The notes under the pieces are model-generated. The model worked only from the letters and a program-made list of their open reading frames with translations. It was not told where the DNA came from and made no database searches. From CAYMDP01 sp964389375 (lineage in GTDB: Bacteria; Bdellovibrionota; Bdellovibrionia; Bdellovibrionales; UBA1609): a stretch of DNA of 64,000 nucleotides. Positions 9,901 through 18,163 of this stretch are shown here, piece by piece. The translations under genes were made by a program, and so were the position numbers. The stretch lies in the NCBI GenBank assembly GCA_964389375.1, contig CAYMDP010000001.1:1-64000 (forward strand), given 5' to 3'. Every line of letters begins with the position of its first letter. The first letter of the stretch is position 1.

Positions 9901-9986
9901 CAGTTTTGAAACAAAAGAAGAGCTGGAATCGATAGAATTAGTAGAGGTATTTTAACGCGAAATACTCGTCTATTTTTTTTCACCAA
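6963..9986 (-). CDS. multidomain c-type cytochrome lipoprotein (DUF1587/1595/1592/1588/1585 architecture)
   Basis: 1007 residues from a GTG start. The N terminus is basic and then hydrophobic, ending LLLFQNCSG with Cys29 as the probable lipidation site, although the lipobox is not canonical. Residues 50 to 300 hold two Cys-rich repeats of about 130 residues (GYxGxSxxxPxLCGS ... CxHPDxGQxVDxG). A haem motif CTACH lies near residue 320, then a proline linker, then a DUF1587-like segment (IKRISKLQYTNSIMSLL), a DUF1595-like one, a DUF1592-like one (ELAQRLSFHFLQGIP), a DUF1588-like one with a second haem motif CVGCH near 861, and a DUF1585-like C terminus. This is the planctomycete-type cytochrome family of unknown physiological role. 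It is followed directly by its DUF1552 partner. Confidence 0.85.
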   Translation of the reverse strand: MVKKNRRVFRVKIPLLILSIPALLLFQNCSGSFKPVEYQGLSSSNDFSQSPQRCTLQDGTQINPGESISGYTGISRAFPSLCGSQVTSTCQADGNFEGTFPLFESCTQYCQHPDTGQAVDVGFEYVYFSISNGTTQAQCDAARVSTLCQQATGRFDRVIPQGSSPTCLVQGQVCAYTASTGTALPTGNLIGSTVSGYGASTATYPNLCGSSLTRTCQAGGWTGTVPLYTNCSQKCLHPDSGQPVDAGTKFAYYTRNNGTTEECSAARVEATCQASTGLHSPPVPNATTRFASCQIQDVPSRVTFEMLSGSDTRYNVFKQNCTACHSTALPSANLNLQSATDSKAKATLILSRMKHENQQLDPMPPTGKLTDGYKIALVEKWVSLGAPSDSIVPPPPPTPPGPTTPPAHLALTCEPATAIPKVPIKRISKLQYTNSIMSLLNSSGHLQWSDRANEGYRLMGSLAPLMNTVPDDNSERFVFSSIDQTTTQDHFFSYVVISSSIADSLVKSANWLRSNSKVSCLEPIASNTHPADSCIRTFIQKFGQKALRKKIATAEETEYLTLYKSGTSAQDGLATLIQTFLISPRFLNIIEVDGKPTATDPNLLELNDFELAQRLSFHFLQGIPSDAMMDAAQQGLYTSSETSYKNEVAKILKVDDNAASPNTMNDTYKSHPASLSTLQKNYFNFFGEWLEIHKIPEIAPASVMIQIDAIYGYPERHYGNSNVSGPIGSALKDETYNFVQRLAWVENKKFYDLMTDKSIISTNHTRSLYNLPTPSTTYSYGHAVQSMIHHTGLLTRALVTLQDGVTDDTHPFLRGAFIRRKILCDVLPSPNPDALPDRALSSGEIVAESKRIQYESKVTAPECVGCHAQINPLGFALDDFDSLSRYRGGSFEPVFETIVQANGSTTYRHVKNVPVNSSVTNLNIDQPTGESVDGGVEFSDYVGRSYKANMCFTRQVFRHTMGRFESSADACILNDMHGKMTGSGGSIKKMILEMPHSRDFKMKRIGG

Positions 9987-9992
9987 CAGCCT

Positions 9993-10030
9993 GCTTTGTT
10001 ATAGATTCGACTCTATTAGTCTAACAAAGC
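9993..10030. repeat. inverted repeat upstream of the cytochrome gene
   Basis: The arms GCTTTGTTA (9993-10001) and TAACAAAGC (10022-10030) are perfect complements around a 20-nt spacer. Read leftward, the arms overlap a possible TTGTTA/TATAAC promoter pair with an 18-bp spacer. That promoter would start transcription only about 5 nt before the GTG at 9986, so either the mRNA is nearly leaderless or the promoter reading is wrong. Operator or hairpin are both possible. Confidence 0.35.
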
Positions 10031-10142
10031 TTTCGGTGATTCTCCCTGCATACTTAAAAATCGACGCTTGACCGACTCAAAACAAAACACTGTCAATTAA
10101 ACAATCAACACTTGCTGGCAATTTGCCAGTGAAATTAGGTTC

Positions 10143-11468
10143 TTACCTGGCCATCTTTTGAACACTATAGCTCTCAATCAGCTGGGGACTCATATCTAAG
10201 TTTTCGAACAAAGTGCCGAGGGCTTGCTGAAGTGAAAACCGAGTTTCGACCGCATTGATCTGATAGTTAATCCAATTACTTTTCGCTCCCATATAGGCGC
10301 CGTATTTATCAAGAAGGACTTGGATATCGACGGGCTGTCGGTTTTCAAGTTTGATCAAAAGCTGTTCTAAAGCAGCTCTTTCGGACCTCATTCTTTGATC
10401 AAAATTAGAGATGAAGTTTTCATAACTTATAAGATCGTCAAAAAGTGTTTCGATTTTGTGACGAATCTTTCGAACTTCTCCTTCAAGAATTAGATCCGTC
10501 GCTTCAAGACGCTTAAGTTCACCTTGAAGTCGGGTTCCATTTGCGATGCCCCACTGATAATTGAGCGAAACCGAAGCTCGGGTACTGGCTGAGGAGGACC
10601 GAATTGAACTTGGATCTTGGCTATGACCGTGACTTCTTCCGACACTAAAATCTATGGAGGGACTATTGTTTTGTCTTTTGTTGGCTTCATAGCGAAGACG
10701 GGCCGCCTCTTTTTCGAACTGAGAGGCCAGGATTGTTGGAGAGTTCTTTAATCCAACTCGGACAGCCTCTTCTTTTGAGCTCGGAACGACAAGGCTTAAG
10801 CGTATTTCGTTTAAGGCTTGAATTTCTTCCGAAGGGTTTTCAAGAACATTAAAGTAGAATTCTTTTTGCGCCCCCATCTTAAGGGCGAAATCCTTTTTTT
10901 CACTGTCTTCTAGGTCCGTCAATTGAGTTTGGATTTGGGTTTGTCCATCGGGCCCGTAGAAGGGGAGGGCTCTTTGAAGAAGCCGAGTCGCCTCTTTGGC
11001 AAACTCGATAGACTCCTCATAGATCGAAATCTCAAGAAATGCCGCATAGACTTGGTTTGCGAGTTGGCCGTTGGTGTTTGGCAAAAGGGGATCCGTGGAT
11101 TCGATCCGGGCTTTTTGGGCCGCAAGCTGTGCTTCAGCGGCCTCAAGACGATATTGATCCGCTCCTCCGCGATAAAGATTTACACTGAGTCCTATAAAAA
11201 GACTTCGATCTTTACTTGTCCCCGTCGCGCCGTAATTTTGCCCCTGTGAGGCACTGGTCACTATCGAGGGAAGTTGAGCCTGCTTTAATGCTTCAAGTCC
11301 AATTTCTTCGGCTTCAATAATTTTTTTATTCGAATTCGTAATGGGATTATTTCTAAAGGCCCGGTGTATGGATTCTTTTAAAGTCGCGGGGGCACCGCTT
11401 TGGGCTGCGGCGAGCGAACTGAATAGAAATACGACAGTCATGAAAATGCTTCTTGGCATTAGCCACAT
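10143..11468 (-). CDS. TolC-like outer-membrane efflux protein
   Basis: 441 residues with a signal peptide (SIFMTVVFLFSSLAAAQS) and then TLKESIHRAFRNNPI, the typical start of an outer membrane efflux protein repeat. The rest is alternating coiled-coil helices and short strands, with two similar halves, as expected for a TolC barrel-plus-tunnel. No membrane fusion protein or inner-membrane pump gene is adjacent; the upstream leftward genes encode soluble enzymes. It is probably the outer-membrane exit duct of a type I secretion or efflux system whose other parts lie elsewhere. The gap to the ATP-grasp gene upstream is 74 bp. Confidence 0.82.
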   Translation of the reverse strand: MWLMPRSIFMTVVFLFSSLAAAQSGAPATLKESIHRAFRNNPITNSNKKIIEAEEIGLEALKQAQLPSIVTSASQGQNYGATGTSKDRSLFIGLSVNLYRGGADQYRLEAAEAQLAAQKARIESTDPLLPNTNGQLANQVYAAFLEISIYEESIEFAKEATRLLQRALPFYGPDGQTQIQTQLTDLEDSEKKDFALKMGAQKEFYFNVLENPSEEIQALNEIRLSLVVPSSKEEAVRVGLKNSPTILASQFEKEAARLRYEANKRQNNSPSIDFSVGRSHGHSQDPSSIRSSSASTRASVSLNYQWGIANGTRLQGELKRLEATDLILEGEVRKIRHKIETLFDDLISYENFISNFDQRMRSERAALEQLLIKLENRQPVDIQVLLDKYGAYMGAKSNWINYQINAVETRFSLQQALGTLFENLDMSPQLIESYSVQKMAR

Positions 11469-11542
11469 CCTTAGGATTTTACGCGCTTTAGAGGACGGGA
11501 ATGGAAGGACTGTGCCAAGTTTAAGGTCGTCTAAGGCTTATC

Positions 11543-12679
11543 TTAGCGGATCAAAACCTGGTACTTGTTCATACAAATTTCGACTTGTTTCATCAGAGCC
11601 TCAGACTCGGGTCCCGAGAAAAGAACATAGCCGATGTCAGCCCCTGATCCCGACCTCAGTTGAATATATTCGCCTTCTTTCACTTTCATCCGTGCTTCTT
11701 TAACAAAAATTTCTTTAGATAAAAGCTTCGGATCGAAGGCCTTTGTCACCTGGCCCTCACCGGGGTGGATGACCCAGCTGACGGAGGAGGATTTGGCGGT
11801 CTGGGGGATTTTAACTTCACGTCCAAGCTCCGTATCTATCAAAGCGTCCCAGGGATTAAAACCATAGCTTAAAGATAGCAATTTCATCAGGTATCCACCT
11901 GGAGGGCGGATCGCGATTTCGCCGAACACCAGTCCCTTGGGACTTTGGTAGACCTCAACATGGGTCATCCCTTGTTGGACTGAAAAAGTAGATAAGATCT
12001 TCGCATTAAGACTTAAAATTTCATCTTGATCTTTTTTTCCAAGTTCCATCGGCATCTGATTCAGGGTCCACTGCTGGTGGTAGCGCGTGATATTCTGAAA
12101 AAGAATCTTTTTATCAAGGACAAAAGACTCGATGCTGAGTTCTGGGCCGTGGACAAATCTTTCGGCCAACAGCTGATCGGATTTTAGATTTTGGACTTCA
12201 GTTAAACTGTGGATCAATCTGAAGTTTCGTCCTCCGGAGGATCCTCGGGGCTTTATTACGAAAGGAAGTCCCAAATTTTTTGCAATTGCGGCCCAATCAG
12301 ACCTTTCGTCAGTTAAATAAAAATCAGTGACGGGAATCTGCTTCTCTCGAGCCAGGGTCTTCATCTTGAACTTATCATGGCAAAGTTGTGCGGTTTGTTT
12401 AGAATTTCCTTTAAGCCCTAATGCCGCTCTTAAAATTCCACTAACTTCCACGGATTTTTCGGTCAGCGCGATCACGGCCTCAGGATCTAAAACTTGCAAC
12501 TCTTGAAGGACCTGTGTGGGAATGTCTTCTGGAGAGTCCTCAAAGGGAATTTTAAAACAGGCCAGTGCATACTTTGAGGTCTTGGACTCATCCAAAAGAA
12601 TAAATGGAATATCTTTAGAAACCGCTGCTTGAAGGGCCTCTTTACGATATCCAACAAAAATAATCGGTCGGGCGTTCAT
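11543..12679 (-). CDS. ATP-grasp family ligase of unknown substrate
   Basis: 378 residues with the three-part ATP-grasp layout: an N-terminal Rossmann-like preATP-grasp segment (IIFVGYRKEALQAAV), the ATP-binding loop VIKPRGSSGGRNF near residue 150, and the metal-binding FGEIAIRPPGGY near residue 260. Such enzymes join a carboxylate to an amine or thiol through an acyl phosphate. The substrate cannot be told from sequence. A C-terminal HPGEGQV...GADIGYVLFSG domain resembles those of carboxylate-amine ligases near carbamoyl-phosphate synthase in the family tree. It lies 24 bp downstream of the fumarylacetoacetase-family gene in a leftward operon. Confidence 0.8.
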   Translation of the reverse strand: MNARPIIFVGYRKEALQAAVSKDIPFILLDESKTSKYALACFKIPFEDSPEDIPTQVLQELQVLDPEAVIALTEKSVEVSGILRAALGLKGNSKQTAQLCHDKFKMKTLAREKQIPVTDFYLTDERSDWAAIAKNLGLPFVIKPRGSSGGRNFRLIHSLTEVQNLKSDQLLAERFVHGPELSIESFVLDKKILFQNITRYHQQWTLNQMPMELGKKDQDEILSLNAKILSTFSVQQGMTHVEVYQSPKGLVFGEIAIRPPGGYLMKLLSLSYGFNPWDALIDTELGREVKIPQTAKSSSVSWVIHPGEGQVTKAFDPKLLSKEIFVKEARMKVKEGEYIQLRSGSGADIGYVLFSGPESEALMKQVEICMNKYQVLIR

Positions 12680-12703
12680 CGCCTTCCTGCTCCAGGTCCG
12701 GTT

Positions 12704-13336
12704 CTAAATCGCCGCCCATGAAAAGCGGGCGAGAACCTGACCTTCAAATAATAGGCAGGCTTCATCGCCGGCGGCAAGGGGTCCCACACCTTTTGGAGTT
12801 CCGGTGAACAGAAGATCGCCGGGACAAATAGGGAAGTGCTCAGCGGCCTGTTTAAGACATTGTAGTGGGCTAAAGCTCATCTCTTTGCCGCAGCCCCTTT
12901 GTTTTTCGACGCCATTTAATTCCATCGAGAAGGTCTTCCCCAAGACCCCCTCAGAGTTCAGCGGTTGCCAAGGTGATATCAGTGCGGACTCTTTAAAAAC
13001 CTTAGCGATTTCCCAAGGGTGGCCACTTTTCTTAAGGTTTGACTGGAGATCTCGCTTGGTCAGGTCAAGGCCAATGGCAAAGGCATCAAAGATATCCTTT
13101 AGGCTATTGGCTTCGGTGATCTTAGCCTCCCGGGAGATGCGAAAAACTAACTCGCATTCGTAGTGAATAGGCCCGTGCTTAAGGTCTAGCTCAAGGCTTG
13201 CTCGAGGAATGGATTCAGAAACTTGAAACAGGCTGCTTCGGGGTTTTAAAAATAATAGCGGTTTGTCCGGAACTGCGTCGCCTAATTCTTTTGCGTGTTC
13301 GAGATAATTTTTTCCGACGCAGATGATTTTATCCAT
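12704..13336 (-). CDS. fumarylacetoacetate hydrolase family protein
   Basis: 210 residues, the single-domain size typical of acylpyruvate hydrolases and oxaloacetate decarboxylases of the FAH fold. It begins IICVGKNYLEHAKELGD and carries the metal-ligand blocks HYECELVFRI near residue 78, AFAIGLDLTKRDLQ near residue 92 and GDLLFTGTPKGVGPL near residue 175. It probably cleaves a C-C bond in a 2-oxo acid; the exact substrate is unknown. A clear AAGGAG precedes the ATG. It is first in a leftward operon with the ATP-grasp and TolC-like genes. Confidence 0.87.
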   Translation of the reverse strand: MDKIICVGKNYLEHAKELGDAVPDKPLLFLKPRSSLFQVSESIPRASLELDLKHGPIHYECELVFRISREAKITEANSLKDIFDAFAIGLDLTKRDLQSNLKKSGHPWEIAKVFKESALISPWQPLNSEGVLGKTFSMELNGVEKQRGCGKEMSFSPLQCLKQAAEHFPICPGDLLFTGTPKGVGPLAAGDEACLLFEGQVLARFSWAAI

Positions 13337-13497
13337 TTGGAACTCCTTCTTTCTTCGTCCTTAATAACACCAAACGTCAAGGATGCTGACAATCACAAAG
13401 ACAAGTTTTTGCTTTGGGATCTAAAATGATTTTGCGTTACTATCTGAGTTGATCTGAAGCGATTTAAATTGATTTTGCGAAATGAGTGAAAAGAGAT

Positions 13498-14433
13498 ATG
13501 TCTAAAATTTTTTCTTGGAAGTCTTTAATGCCCGGGGACTGTGTTGACATCATTGCACCGGGATCGGGCACCTCACCTCGTGAGGTGAGGGCCGCTGTGG
13601 CTTACCTTCAATCTTTAGATCTGCGTCCTCGAGTTTCTAAGTCAATTATGGGTCGGGAAAAACTGTTTGCGAATTCGGATGATTTTCGTTTTCAGGATTT
13701 AAAAAAGGCCCTTCTTTCTGAGGACTCGAAGGGAGTTTGGTGTTTAAGGGGGGGCTATGGGGCCTTGCGACTTTTACCACAGCTGGCAAAGCTTCGACGG
13801 CCGCGCACAAGCAAACTTTTTATGGGCTATAGTGATATCACCAGCCTTCATTTATTTTTGAATCAGTTCTGGAATTGGCCCAGCCTTCATTCTCCGAACC
13901 TTGATCGTTTCGCGCAGCTTAAAGATTCTTTTAAGGATCAAAAAGAACTTGAAGCCATAATTTTTGGAAAAAAATCTGAGCTGGAATTTAATTCATTAAA
14001 GCCCCTTAATTCAGCAGCAGAGAGAGTTTACAGAATTAAGGCCTCAGTTGCAGGAGGGAATCTTTGTGTTTTGCAGTCCTCCTTGGGGACTCCTTGGCAA
14101 ATTTCAGGAAATAACAAAATTTTATTTTTCGAAGATCGCGGTGAGGCGGCCCACCGAGTGGATCGCATGCTCGAGCAAATGAACCAAGCCGGAATCTTTA
14201 AAAAAGTAAAGGCTGTCGTTTTTGGGGACCTTCAATTTGATCGTCCTGAGAACGAAAAAATGATCTGGCAGGACGTGATCCCGCGATTTGCCAAAGCGGC
14301 GGGTTTTCCGGTCCTCAAGGGGCTTCCCGCGGGACATGGACAAAGGCAAAGGCTTATTCCGTTTTTCACAAAAGCAGAACTTCGACTTGGTAAGAAGGCC
14401 AAGTTGAATATTCAAAGCGGATCCATCAAGTGA
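13498..14433 (+). CDS. LD-carboxypeptidase (peptidase family S66)
   Basis: 311 residues. It cleaves the L,D bond before the terminal D-Ala of cytosolic murein tetrapeptides during peptidoglycan recycling. The S66 signature parts are visible: DCVDIIAPGSG at the N terminus, nucleophilic Ser in MGYSDITSL, Glu in FFEDRGEAAHRVDRML and His in GLPAGHGQ. I choose ATG 13498, with purine-rich AAAAGAG just upstream; a GTG at 13486 is possible but has no ribosome site. It overlaps the next gene (GTGA), and mpl follows, which together make a cell-wall recycling operon. Confidence 0.88.
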   Translation: MSKIFSWKSLMPGDCVDIIAPGSGTSPREVRAAVAYLQSLDLRPRVSKSIMGREKLFANSDDFRFQDLKKALLSEDSKGVWCLRGGYGALRLLPQLAKLRRPRTSKLFMGYSDITSLHLFLNQFWNWPSLHSPNLDRFAQLKDSFKDQKELEAIIFGKKSELEFNSLKPLNSAAERVYRIKASVAGGNLCVLQSSLGTPWQISGNNKILFFEDRGEAAHRVDRMLEQMNQAGIFKKVKAVVFGDLQFDRPENEKMIWQDVIPRFAKAAGFPVLKGLPAGHGQRQRLIPFFTKAELRLGKKAKLNIQSGSIK

Positions 14434-15491
14434 AGATTCGGGCGCTCAACACAATTGTAAAGAATCAAATTTTAGATCTGTGTGAAGGGGACTTAAGCTC
14501 TGTGACTCCTGGCCTAAAACTTCAGGCTTATCATCGGGGACGCTTAACGATAGATCTGAACATGGGAAAGACTTCTCCGTATTATGATTTAGCGTCTATG
14601 ACGAAGATTATATTTACAGCATCCCTTTTTATGCAGCTGAAGGATCAAAAGCTATTTAAGCTGGATCAATCTGTTCAAAAAATTTGGCCCGAATGGAAAA
14701 GTATAGATACTACCGGGCGTCAGCTCCTGTCTCATTCCGCAGGTCTTCCTTGGTGGAATGCATTTTATAAAAAGCTAAAAGGTCCCTTGGATCCAGATTT
14801 ACGTTGGCAGCAACTCGAGACTTTACTGTTAAAGACAGAGCTCGAGAAAAATCGAACTCAAAGTCTTTATTCTGATTTGGACTTAATGCTCCTTGGGTCT
14901 TTGATGACTCGACTGACGAACAAAAGTCTCTATCAAAATTGGCAAATCCTTTCAAAGTCCTGGGGGTCCCATCGACTTCATTTCAATTTAAAAAACAAGC
15001 CGAAGTATCCGCGGGCTCTTTATGCGCCGACAGAAAAGTGTTCTTGGCGCGGAAAGATTCTAAAAGGGGAAGTCCATGACGAAAACACCTGGGCTCTTGC
15101 AGGGGTTGCTCCTCATGCGGGACTATTTGGGCGAATAGAAGATGTCAGTCAGTGGGGACTTTTGCTTCGACAATCCTATTTAGGAAAAACCAAAGGTTTG
15201 GCGAGCACTAAAACGGTTCGCCTTTTTGCGAAAAGATCAATCCCGAACTCACTCGGAGATTGGGGGCTTTGTTTTATGCTCCCCTCTAAAGGAAAGGCCA
15301 GTTGCGGCCAATATTTTAGTGCGAGGTCTTTTGGACATACGGGATTTACCGGGACCTCTTTTTGGTATGATCCAAAAGTGGATCTGATGGTGGTGTTGCT
15401 AAGCAATCGTGTCCACCCCACGCGGAAGAATCAAAGCTTTGTGGGCTTAAGAGGCCCAATTCATGACATTATTTATCAAAGCATTATCTAA
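14430..15491 (+). CDS. beta-lactamase-fold serine hydrolase
   Basis: 353 residues from a GTG start overlapping the upstream stop. It has the class C beta-lactamase/DD-peptidase motifs: SMTK (SxxK, near residue 57), YSDLD as the YxN-like element near 148, and GHTGFTG (HTG, near 302). There is no obvious signal peptide, which is unusual for a penicillin-binding enzyme and suggests action in the cytoplasm. Placed between an LD-carboxypeptidase and Mpl, it may act on recycled muropeptides or a related ester or amide. It could also be an esterase of the same fold. Confidence 0.82.
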   Translation: MKIRALNTIVKNQILDLCEGDLSSVTPGLKLQAYHRGRLTIDLNMGKTSPYYDLASMTKIIFTASLFMQLKDQKLFKLDQSVQKIWPEWKSIDTTGRQLLSHSAGLPWWNAFYKKLKGPLDPDLRWQQLETLLLKTELEKNRTQSLYSDLDLMLLGSLMTRLTNKSLYQNWQILSKSWGSHRLHFNLKNKPKYPRALYAPTEKCSWRGKILKGEVHDENTWALAGVAPHAGLFGRIEDVSQWGLLLRQSYLGKTKGLASTKTVRLFAKRSIPNSLGDWGLCFMLPSKGKASCGQYFSARSFGHTGFTGTSFWYDPKVDLMVVLLSNRVHPTRKNQSFVGLRGPIHDIIYQSII

Positions 15492-15507
15492 GGGGAGTTA
15501 AAAAGAA

Positions 15508-16917
15508 ATGAATTTAAAACCAGGGGATCATGTTCATTTGATGGGAATTTGTGGGACGGCGATGGCCAGTCTTGCTGGAATTTTGAAAGACATGGGTTAC
15601 CGGGTGACGGGCAGTGACCAAAATGTTTATCCACCCATGTCTACGCAACTTGAAAGTCTTGGGATTCCCATCATGGAAGGTTATAAAAAAAGCAATTTGG
15701 AGCCAAAGCCGGACCTTGTGATTGTGGGAAATGTGATCAGTAAACATTTTGAAGAAGCTGAGGCTCTGCTCGCAAGCGACATTCCCTATACCAGTTTGCC
15801 CAAAGCCATTGGGGAGTTTGTGATTGCAGATCGGCAAAGTTTAGTCGTGGCGGGGACCCACGGGAAGACAACAACGACATCGATGTGTTCATGGATTGCT
15901 GAGAGCTGTGGATATAAGCCTGGATTTTTGATTGGCGGAATCCCGTTAAATTTTTCAAAAAGCTTTAAAAAACCAGATGCAAATCTTTTTGTGATCGAAG
16001 GCGATGAGTACGACACCGCTTTTTTTGATAAGGTTCCAAAGTTTATTCACTATCGTCCAAGCTGTGCAATCTTGACCAGCATCGAGTTTGATCATGCAGA
16101 CATTTATAAAGATATTGACGAGATCAAAGCGGCCTTTATTCGGTTGATCGAACTTATCCCTAAAGAGGGTGTCCTTGTTGCCAACGGAGACGACGAAAAT
16201 ATCAGAAGTTTGATTCCAAAAGCGAAGTGTCGAGTGCTTACCTACGGACAAGGGGATGTTGATTACAAGGCCTTGGACCGCTCCTCGATCTCTGGACGAA
16301 ATCATTTTGCAGTCGAGTTTAAAGGTGAAAGAATCGCCGATATTGCGCTTAAGCATTTTGGTCAGCACAACACATTAAACGCGCTCTCGGCCTTTGCGAT
16401 GGCGCGAGAGATGGGGTGGCCCACGCATAAAGTTCTTGAGGGTTTGGCCTCCTTTAAGGGCGTCAAACGAAGGCAAGAGATTTTGGGAGAGGTTTCTGGG
16501 GTCGTCGTCGTCGAGGATTTTGCCCATCACCCAACTGCCGTGGATTTAACGATTGCTTGTATGAGAGAGCAGTTTCCGGGGCGTCGTTTGATCGCAGTGT
16601 TCGAACCCAGAAGCGCAACATCTCGCCGAAAGGTCTTTCAAACTCAGTTTGCCGAGGCTTTAGCCAAAGCGGATATCGCGATGCTTGCAATGCCATTTGA
16701 TCAATCAAAGATTCCTGAAGCTGAGCGTTTCTCTGCGGAAGAAGTTAAATCCACAATTGAGGGACTTGGAGGCGAGATTTACCTCGGAAACGATGCGAAT
16801 CATCTTTTGGAGCTCCTGCTTAAGAAGGCAAAGTCCAATGATGTCATTTTGGTGATGAGTAATGGTGGCTTTGATGGGATCTATCAAAAGCTGCTTAAGG
16901 GGCTAGAACAGCATTGA
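15508..16917 (+). CDS. mpl: UDP-N-acetylmuramate:L-alanyl-gamma-D-glutamyl-meso-diaminopimelate ligase
   Basis: Mpl attaches recycled murein tripeptide to UDP-MurNAc. The 469 residues show the Mur ligase order: N-terminal UDP-binding Rossmann domain (VHLMGICGTAMASLAGIL), central ATPase with P-loop GTHGKTTTTSM near residue 115, EGDEYDTAFFDK and HADIYKD, and the C-terminal domain starting VKRRQEILGEV with VVEDFAHHPTAV. The opening GICGTAM and the DEYDTAFFDKVPKFIHY segment favour Mpl over MurC. A TTAAGGGGAG-type ribosome site precedes the ATG. It is the third gene of the recycling operon; its last 15 bp overlap a possible antisense small ORF. Confidence 0.92.
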   Translation: MNLKPGDHVHLMGICGTAMASLAGILKDMGYRVTGSDQNVYPPMSTQLESLGIPIMEGYKKSNLEPKPDLVIVGNVISKHFEEAEALLASDIPYTSLPKAIGEFVIADRQSLVVAGTHGKTTTTSMCSWIAESCGYKPGFLIGGIPLNFSKSFKKPDANLFVIEGDEYDTAFFDKVPKFIHYRPSCAILTSIEFDHADIYKDIDEIKAAFIRLIELIPKEGVLVANGDDENIRSLIPKAKCRVLTYGQGDVDYKALDRSSISGRNHFAVEFKGERIADIALKHFGQHNTLNALSAFAMAREMGWPTHKVLEGLASFKGVKRRQEILGEVSGVVVVEDFAHHPTAVDLTIACMREQFPGRRLIAVFEPRSATSRRKVFQTQFAEALAKADIAMLAMPFDQSKIPEAERFSAEEVKSTIEGLGGEIYLGNDANHLLELLLKKAKSNDVILVMSNGGFDGIYQKLLKGLEQH

Positions 16918-16977
16918 GGTTAGGAAGATACAAAACAGGGTAAGAGTGACAAGTGTCCAGGGCTCTTGATCTTGCAT
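16903..16977 (-). CDS. possible 24-residue single-span membrane peptide
   Basis: Read leftward, ATG at 16977 begins a 24-codon frame ending at 16903. It has a polar MQDQEPW start and a continuous hydrophobic stretch TLVTLTLFCIFLTSMLF. AGAGG lies seven to eight bases upstream, overlapping the 3' end of the preceding gene, and the ATG follows that gene's stop by 11 bp, which suggests translational coupling. The frame overlaps the 3' end of mpl on the other strand. I do not recognise it. A frame this short can arise by chance; the ribosome site and the composition are the only support. Confidence 0.35.
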   Translation of the reverse strand: MQDQEPWTLVTLTLFCIFLTSMLF

Positions 16978-16988
16978 TTTAGACCTCT

Positions 16989-17924
16989 TTAGTCTTCGTC
17001 TTCGGGCTCTGGTGCACTGAAGATTTTGATAAACTCTAGTTCTTGTGGGCGGTTGGCTAAAATTTCGTAAATGAGGGCTGTAATCAATCGATCTTCAGGA
17101 TGTTGAAGAGCAATTGTCCAGGGAATCAAGGCCCGATAAGATTCATCTAGAAGAACTTTCATCAATGATTCTGGATCTTCTTTTAACAGTTCAGCTAGTT
17201 CTTTGGCAAAATCTGCTTGAAGAAGTTCTGTATTTTCATTCAGCGCAGACTGAATTTCGAGTAAACGATAGCGAATTTGAACATCAGTCAAATTCTTAAG
17301 TGCATACAGCAAACGCTCTTTGGACTGGGTCAGATGGCTTAGAAGTTCCCCCAAGGATTCAGGATCAAATTCTTGATCTCCTCGAGAAGAGGCTTGGTTA
17401 TGTTTTTGTTGAATTTTTAGATCTAGGTCTAAAAGTTCCGAGCGAATTTGAAGCAGTGAATTCGAGCTTTCTTCCTGAATCTCAAACTCTATTGGTGAGA
17501 GAAGAATTGCGTTCAAGCGACCAAAATTTTCAAGTTCTCTCGAGAAGATTCCGGGATTTTGGATATGTTCAGAATATTGAAGTGTCAGATTCATTAATTT
17601 TGTGGTTTCAGTTTTCTGATGAGTGGGATCTTTTGGATCATGGTCAGTCTGGATAATGCGTGAATAATGAACTCGGGATTTTGATCCAACTTCTACCTTT
17701 AGATCAAGATGGCTTTTCTCGGGGCTAAAGAAGCGAGGTTTGGAGCTGAGCTTGATGATTTTTATGCTGCTTTCAGCGGTGACCGAGGCTTTCGCCGAAG
17801 AGGCATCTGCCAATAGAGTGGTACATTCAGAAGCCTCTTTGGCCTGATCCAGGATTTGCGCAGCAGGAGCCTCGATACAAAAAATTAAACACCAGCTTAA
17901 AATGAAGTTGAGTCTTGTGCGCAT
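16989..17924 (-). CDS. secreted protein of unknown function
   Basis: 311 residues from the ATG at 17924; a TTG at 17954 is also in frame but places ten extra residues before the signal peptide. Residues 1-23 (basic MRTR, then FILSWCLIFCIEAPAAQ) look like a signal peptide with cleavage after AAA/AQ. The mature part is mostly predicted helix, rich in Leu, Glu and Gln, with a long stretch of heptad-like character (residues 150-240), and it ends acidic (EPEDED). No family is recognised. It stands alone between the mpl operon and the long hairpin at 18164. Confidence 0.7.
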   Translation of the reverse strand: MRTRLNFILSWCLIFCIEAPAAQILDQAKEASECTTLLADASSAKASVTAESSIKIIKLSSKPRFFSPEKSHLDLKVEVGSKSRVHYSRIIQTDHDPKDPTHQKTETTKLMNLTLQYSEHIQNPGIFSRELENFGRLNAILLSPIEFEIQEESSNSLLQIRSELLDLDLKIQQKHNQASSRGDQEFDPESLGELLSHLTQSKERLLYALKNLTDVQIRYRLLEIQSALNENTELLQADFAKELAELLKEDPESLMKVLLDESYRALIPWTIALQHPEDRLITALIYEILANRPQELEFIKIFSAPEPEDED

Positions 17925-18163
17925 GGGTGCAAAGCATTGCCACAAGTATGCCAATCCGTTTGGGTTTTAGCTCGGGCCTGTTGATTCCTTAGACAAAATG
18001 GCCGGGAGGACCGAGTTAAGATTTCATGCCTGTCAATGGTCTGCACAATACGAAGATCAAGGCCGTGTTTCGACTGGACAAACCTCTGGACTTTTATCGA
18101 GAAGGCTTAAACTTCTAATTTAGTGGCGGTAAAAAGCCGAAAAAAGAAGGCCGGTGAACGACT

